Shown here: positions 59,299 through 64,000 of the stretch, in pieces
How positions within the stretch are numbered: the first letter of the stretch is position 1
How the letters are laid out: every line of letters starts with the position of its first letter
NCBI GenBank assembly: GCA_023627715.1
Contig: JAMAHW010000072.1
Coordinates: 62,001-126,000 of the forward strand
From: Periconia sp. R9002
Taxonomy: Eukaryota > Ascomycota > Dothideomycetes > Pleosporales > Periconiaceae
Direction of reading: 5' to 3'
DNA: 64,000 nt
The notes under the pieces: model-generated
Told to the model about the DNA's origin: nothing
The model's database searches: none
The model's input: the letters and a program-made list of their open reading frames with translations, nothing else
Program-made: the position numbers and the translations under genes

Positions 59299-61340
59299 AT
59301 GCCTGAAGTAGCTCGATCCCAAAGACGGTCGCAGCCTGAAAGAGGAAGACGGCCATGTGATCTATGCCGTCGTCGAAAGGCTCGCTGTGTCAGGGAGCCC
59401 GGTCATAACAAGTGCCGTCTATGCTTACATCGGCAAACTCAATGTACATTCGATGAAGGCCCTCCTATGAGGCTGCCTCCAGGAACCGCGGAGCTTAGCC
59501 GTCAAGAATTGAATGCCCAACAATCCCCCATGCCACAAGATGTGCTCGATTCAGGTCTCGAAGGAGTCCGCGAGGTCACTCCTACAACTACTTCCGCTCA
59601 CACTGAGCAGTGTATTGCTCCTGACATTGCGAATAATGAAAACGTACCGTCGATTCAGCAGACGGCGCGAGATATTTCCCTGGGTTTGAATCGATCCAAA
59701 TTCGCTGAGCTTTATGGACTGGGTAGTGACATGGAACCAATTCTCATGCGACACCGGCCGTACGACCATACGACCAACGAGTATACTCTTCCAACTCACG
59801 CGATTCGTCTCGTCGCAGCTCGAGACCAAGGAGTTAATTATCCCGTTACATTTCACATGGTCGCAGATCGTGAAAATCATGATTCGTCATCTAGCCGTAC
59901 TACCAACGTCGATGCTATTGAATCCTGCGTTGAACCGCATGGTGACAAGCTGGTGCGCTTATTCTGGAAGATGGTGCACCCTACTTATCCGATTATCCAC
60001 AAGGAAAGCTTCACGAATATGTATTCAATATCATACCGACAGATTGATGCACCCTTATTAGGGTCTATTTATCTAATAGCAACCAATTGGTGGCACTATG
60101 ATCCATACCTCTCAAATCAACCAATGCCCAATGTCAGTAGCCTACGCAAATTGGTACTTCAGGCAATTCAAGCTTCTTACCATAGTCCACGGCTATCTTC
60201 TATTGAATCAATCTTGCTTTATCTTCAATGCAAACCAGAGGACCCTCTGAATCCGGATCACACATTCGCGTGGGGATTGACTGCACAGGCTCTGGCGGTC
60301 GGCGAAGCTTTAGGTCTCCATTTAGATGCCTCCAGCTGGGCCATTCCAGACTGGGAAAGATCGCTGAGGAAACGTCTGAGCTGGGCTCTATACACACAAG
60401 ACGTCTGGACAGCACTGGCACACGGTCGTCCAACCCACGTATCCCACGAAAATTGGGCTGTTAGTGACCTCACAGTCGATGACTTTGATATGAAAGATTC
60501 ACATAAAGAAGCAATGTCTTTTATGCACATGACTGAATTGACAAAAATTCTTCACATGGTGTTGGGGGAGTTTTATAGTCTGAGAGCGAGCACTCTGCAG
60601 GACACTGTCGAGCTTTTTGCTAAAGCTCAACCCATTTTCAGCGCACTTGAAGGGTGGTACAACAAGCTACCTTCTTCACTAAGCATGGATTCTCTGCCCT
60701 TGAGGCAGCTTTGTCCCAATGGTACCCTTTCCATCCCCTTAGTTCAAAATTTTATTAAAAAATTAACACTTTTGAAATAGGAAACATACAACTTGCATAC
60801 TACACTGTCAAGGTCAACATCTTGCGACGATTGGTCAGGTCGACAGCCCTTGCGCCACTCTGCGTTGATGTCGACGTGCTGCATGCGATCAGACACCAAG
60901 CGCACGACACCGCACAACGTGCCATAACATTAGTCGCTACTCTGCGTCTAGAGCATCTAGATGCGTTCTGGTTTTTCGCCGCGCCGTATTCATTCTCTAT
61001 CATTGGATCATTCTGCGTTCTTCTCTTGGTGACTAGCTTGACCCCGGCAGAACGCGACCATTGGCGAGAGAGTCTGCGATCGTATCTGTGGACTCTAAGA
61101 GTCGGCTGCAAAGCTAACGAACCAATGCGGTATGCGGTCGACCGCTTGGAGGGGGCAATTCTTCGTGGTTTGGAGCATGCACTTGTCGTGACCTCACCAG
61201 CCACCCCCGAGGCTATGCCAAATCAATATCACGCCGACATCGATGGATTTGGATTCACATTTCCAGGGACTGAAAACCTTGACTTTGGCACAATAGACCT
61301 CGATGCGTTTGACTTCTTGAGTGGGTTCAACAACCAATGA
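59299..61340 (+). CDS. Zn2Cys6 transcription factor, XlnR/sugar-regulator-like layout
   Basis: Exons 59299..60721 and 60781..61340; 1983 nt, 660 aa. The zinc cluster has Cys20, 23, 30, 39, 42 and 49 (CDLCRRRKARC, then CRLC and C), preceded by an Arg/Gln-rich start. The fungal-specific domain (PF04082) is clear: LFWKMVHPTYPIIHKESF, then WGLTAQALAVGEALGLHLDAS and RLSWALYTQDVWTALAHGRP. After the intron GNIQLAYYTVKV follows; without splicing the frame stops at 60780. Its 3' end converges on the GH32 gene 48 bp away, and the sugar transporter follows, so it may control sugar use. That role is inferred from position only. Confidence 0.9.
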
Positions 61341-61388
61341 TTTCATTTCAATATATACATTCCCATAATTCTGGTACTTTCGGAGCCA

Positions 61389-62960
61389 TCAAACCATTGG
61401 CGTCCCTTCATGCACTTTCATGTCTTCGAATGATACGGTGCCATCCTCTACATAAAAACCCAGTTCCTGTGTGCCAACTTGAACGGGCGAGGAGTTACCG
61501 TTTAATGAACTGTGCCCATTCTCTTCGCTTGCCTTATTTTCGTGAGGAAGCCGGAAACTGATCGACTTACCACCCGCGAATATCTGCAGCACATCACTTC
61601 CCATGACTACAGTGACTGGCTCAAGAATGGAAACTGCGGCATGGCGTGCCACTTCCGGTCCATCAACCTCGCGAGGAAGATGTAGTCTGTACTGATCGGC
61701 CCAAAAGTCGTCTAGCGGTGGAGGACAACTCATCAAGCTTATGTCGAACAAACTAGATGATGTAGGAACCAGACGAAGTCGATAGCCCGCCATATCTTTG
61801 TCGGTGCGGAACATAATTCCAAAACTGGAAGCGTCATGAGAGGCTATGCTGAAACTCAAACAGTAGTCAGATCGATGAATCGAAAGATATTCAACCTTGG
61901 TTGTGCTAAGGCTGCTCAGCTCAATCCCTGAAGGAATGCGTGACTCCACGGCAACGTCTGGAAAGGCTGCAACCAGGAAATCCCTGCTCGGTTCAACAAT
62001 CAGACACCCACTAGCGTCTGCCGATACTTCTCTAGGGATACCCATATCGCCACCCCAGGACCATTGGCCATCCAACTTATCTGCTATCCAACCAAAAAAA
62101 ATTCGCTTGGTCGGGTCTCCGGACTTCGGGCAAGATTTCGCAGCATACCATCTCCGTCCATCCAAACGACCTCCTGAACCGCCTCGGGGCATTCGAAATG
62201 GTCCTCTTGGGTTGTCTGCTATTCTATATACGGTACCCGCATCCGGCGCGTGGAATCTGGAGTATACTAGATACCATTTTCCATTTGGCAAAGAGAAAAT
62301 CTCCGGACACTCGGGGCAAAACATATCGTTGGGCGCATATAAGGGCTCTGGCTCTACTTTCCAATCTTCTAGGTCAGAAGATGTCAAGAGTGCTAAACAG
62401 CCGCGTGTCCAGAAAGGCCCAGATCGGAGTCTGGTTGCGACGAGCATCCAGTAGCGACCCTCGGGTTCCATCCATGACACATGAGCGTCGCGAAAATCAA
62501 TATCCTCGAATTTTGACATATCGCCAGATATGGAGATGACCTTTGGTGTCTTTTTAAAAGCAGTACCACGCTTATCATTTGACCGTGCGTGGAGAATGAC
62601 TTGCTTTCCTTCCTGGGAAAGGTTGTAACCCGTGTAGAAGAGATGCATGTTGCCGTCGGGCCCAATGACGGCCGAACCAGTCCACGCCCCATCCGCATCT
62701 GGACTTTCTGGTGATTTGCCGGGGTAGAGGGCCTCGATGTCGTCGCGTGTCCACTGTACTAGATCGCGTGATCGCATTCGAGACCATGTTGAACGCAGTC
62801 GCGGTGGGTGTCGAACTGTATTTGGGGGCGTGCTTAGATGGAATATCTGGTATTCATCGTCTACCAAGATCGGGATTGCGTCGGCGGCTGCCTGGGAATC
62901 AGATGGCCTGCTGTAACCTGACGAGCGGGAAGGAACTGCGGGCGGCATTACGGAAGGCAT
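61389..62960 (-). CDS. GH32 beta-fructofuranosidase (invertase-like)
   Basis: Intronless gene of 523 aa. It hydrolyses sucrose or fructans. Motifs: DAIP (Asp27) in the position of the family's nucleophile-bearing WMNDPNG block, as seen in one fungal GH32 branch; WTGSA at 93-97; FRDAH (Asp158); and the acid/base motif CPECPEIF (Glu217). The C-terminal beta-sandwich follows (LGFYVEDGTVSFEDMKVHEG). There is no signal peptide, so it is probably intracellular, working on sugar brought in by a transporter. The divergent MFS sugar transporter starts 435 bp away, which supports this. The first motif departs strongly from the classical form, so the substrate could differ from sucrose. Confidence 0.9.
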   Translation of the reverse strand: MPSVMPPAVPSRSSGYSRPSDSQAAADAIPILVDDEYQIFHLSTPPNTVRHPPRLRSTWSRMRSRDLVQWTRDDIEALYPGKSPESPDADGAWTGSAVIGPDGNMHLFYTGYNLSQEGKQVILHARSNDKRGTAFKKTPKVISISGDMSKFEDIDFRDAHVSWMEPEGRYWMLVATRLRSGPFWTRGCLALLTSSDLEDWKVEPEPLYAPNDMFCPECPEIFSLPNGKWYLVYSRFHAPDAGTVYRIADNPRGPFRMPRGGSGGRLDGRRWYAAKSCPKSGDPTKRIFFGWIADKLDGQWSWGGDMGIPREVSADASGCLIVEPSRDFLVAAFPDVAVESRIPSGIELSSLSTTKVEYLSIHRSDYCLSFSIASHDASSFGIMFRTDKDMAGYRLRLVPTSSSLFDISLMSCPPPLDDFWADQYRLHLPREVDGPEVARHAAVSILEPVTVVMGSDVLQIFAGGKSISFRLPHENKASEENGHSSLNGNSSPVQVGTQELGFYVEDGTVSFEDMKVHEGTPMV

Positions 62961-63395
62961 TGTATAGAACTGTATGATCGATGAGTAAATTGAACTGGAG
63001 GTAGCAGATCTTCAACTTTACTTGTACCCAGATGCGCCGTGACTAGTCTAAGAACTTTTGAGCTTGACTGGCCAGCCACTCTTCATCAGGACGCTGTAGT
63101 CGTCGGGCGACGTCGGCCGGCCCGACGATTGACGGCCCGAAAGTGAGCGGCCCGCGATGGAGCGGCGGTCGGGCCGTAAGTGACTATGAGGTGTGCCATG
63201 CTGAATGCAGATAGCTTGCCATGTTAACCCCATGGGGCTCCACTATTTTGCCCCAAACTCACGACTCCGCAATTTCACGCACGTGGAGATTTAAAGAAAT
63301 ATATAAGTAGAGACGCATGCATGCAATCCGCTACCATACAGTCGGTACAACTGTCTTGAGACAACTCTGATCGTCATATCAATTCCACCGCGACA
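62961..63395. promoter_or_regulatory. Shared divergent promoter of GH32 and sugar transporter
   Basis: A 435-bp spacer between two divergent starts. It contains the 15-bp-spaced CGGCCCG array described separately and, nearer the transporter, an A/T-rich segment with ATATATAAG (63300-63308) that could serve as a TATA element about 90 bp before the ATG. Joint control of both genes is plausible. Confidence 0.5.
63118..63176. repeat. 15-bp periodic CGGCCCG array
   Basis: CGGCCCG occurs at 63118, 63133 and 63148, exactly 15 bp apart. CGGCGG sits at 63163, the next 15-bp step, and the inverted form CGGGCCG ends the block at 63170-63176. CGG/CCG half-sites are the usual targets of Zn2Cys6 proteins, and such a regulator gene lies 2 kb away. 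It could be an operator array or a short minisatellite. The spacers are not conserved between units, which speaks for the motif being kept and against simple slippage. Confidence 0.6.
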
Positions 63396-64000
63396 ATGGG
63401 TAGACTTCAATACCCCTACATCTGGTTATTTTGCGCTTTCGCCGCTCTGGGTGCTTTCCAGTATGGCTATGACGGTAGGCCCGCACCACATTCTACGATG
63501 AAAATAAGTAAACATCTGATCTCATCTAACTGGAATCTAGGCGTCTACTTTTCGGGCATCCAGGCCATGTCGACATTTGTTCGAGACTTTGGCACGCGCC
63601 AATCCGACGGCACATATGCAATATCCCCCTCGGAACTCTCCATTATGAGCTCCATGATCAATGTGGGGGAACTAGTCGGTTCACTCGGTGCAGCACCTCT
63701 GAACGACCTCTTCGGGCGCAAAGGTGCATTTTTCCTCGGTGCGGTTGCCGCCATTGTCGGTACCGTACTCCAAGTCATTACGGATCATGAACAAGGCTTG
63801 ATCACGGGAGGTCGCGTGGTTCTCGGGCTAGGTGTCGGCATATACTCTTCCACGAGTCCGCTATACATAGGCGTAGGTTTCACCCCGATTGCCCCCTTGT
63901 CGGATACTGAGCACACTATAGGAAATTGCACCGACCGAGATTCGCGGGCCTTTGTTAGGCTGCTGGCAACTGGTTATATCCCTTGCCCAGATCGTTGCAG
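63396..64000 (+). CDS. MFS sugar transporter (3' end outside window)
   Basis: Exons 63396..63474, 63541..63872, 63922..>64000. Sugar-porter family (PF00083): it begins YPYIWLFCAFAALGAFQYGYDG, then has SMINVGELVGSLGAAPLND, the loop 2 motif DLFGRKGAFFLGA, GGRVVLGLGVGIYSSTSPLYIG and EIAPTEIRGPLLGCWQL (family PxYxxEIAPxxxRG). The third exon is needed for this last motif. Proton-coupled uptake of a sugar at the plasma membrane is expected; sucrose or a related fructoside is suggested by the divergent GH32 gene. The gene continues past the right edge. Confidence 0.92.
   Translation, partial: MGRLQYPYIWLFCAFAALGAFQYGYDGRPAPHSTMKISKHLISSNWNLGVYFSGIQAMSTFVRDFGTRQSDGTYAISPSELSIMSSMINVGELVGSLGAAPLNDLFGRKGAFFLGAVAAIVGTVLQVITDHEQGLITGGRVVLGLGVGIYSSTSPLYIGVGFTPIAPLSDTEHTIGNCTDRDSRAFVRLLATGYIPCPDRC

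Overview
The window is nuclear DNA of a filamentous ascomycete. Most genes carry short introns of about 45-150 nt with GTATGT/GTAAGT-type donors. The families are typical of such fungi: a non-reducing polyketide synthase, Zn2Cys6 regulators, HET and rhodopsin-domain proteins, an AIM9-like kinase, F-box-type proteins and secreted hydrolases. I cannot name the species. All gene models were built by hand; where a complete model is given, its summed exon length is a multiple of three.

Region 1 (about 1-23,200) is a secondary-metabolite cluster, probably cut by the left window edge. It holds a 5'-truncated O-methyltransferase, an unidentified ORF, an eight-exon NR-PKS (SAT-KS-MAT-PT-ACP-ACP-TE, 2146 aa), a ten-exon Zn2Cys6 regulator, an FAD-dependent halogenase, and an 872-aa PLP enzyme that looks like the two serine palmitoyltransferase subunits LCB2 and LCB1 fused in one chain. 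Read together: an aromatic polyketide is made by the PKS, then chlorinated (halogenase) and O-methylated. The alpha-oxoamine synthase-like protein either joins an amino acid to an acyl thioester or protects the producer's sphingolipid pathway. That enzyme beside an NR-PKS and a halogenase is the most unusual feature here. Two gene-poor gaps (9.2-12.9 kb and 15.6-18.6 kb) hold repeats and a probable relic of a berberine-bridge-type oxidase.

Region 2 (23.7-36 kb) is accessory. It has an LRR/F-box-family protein, an exported Hsp70-like protein, a secreted HEXXH metallopeptidase, and a head-to-head pair of broken genes meeting near 32,040: a fungal secreted-family gene on minus and a GH18 chitinase on plus, each lacking its 5' part. 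A short-chain dehydrogenase follows. A relic last exon of the same secreted family lies at 26.0-26.1 kb.

Region 3 (36-51.4 kb) holds a fungal transcription factor, a secreted TAP-like hydrolase, an AIM9-like phosphotransferase with a mitochondrial presequence, two large membrane proteins arranged tail to tail, a HET-domain protein and a rhodopsin-like membrane protein with seven exons. It ends in 2.3 kb of AT-rich DNA with no genes.

Region 4 (53.7-64 kb) has a TetX-like monooxygenase, an F-box-like protein, a small hypothetical gene, a secreted nucleoside hydrolase, a second Zn2Cys6 regulator, a GH32 invertase-like enzyme and the start of a divergent MFS sugar transporter. The last three look like a sugar-use module. 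Their shared promoter carries an array of CGGCCCG motifs spaced exactly 15 bp apart.
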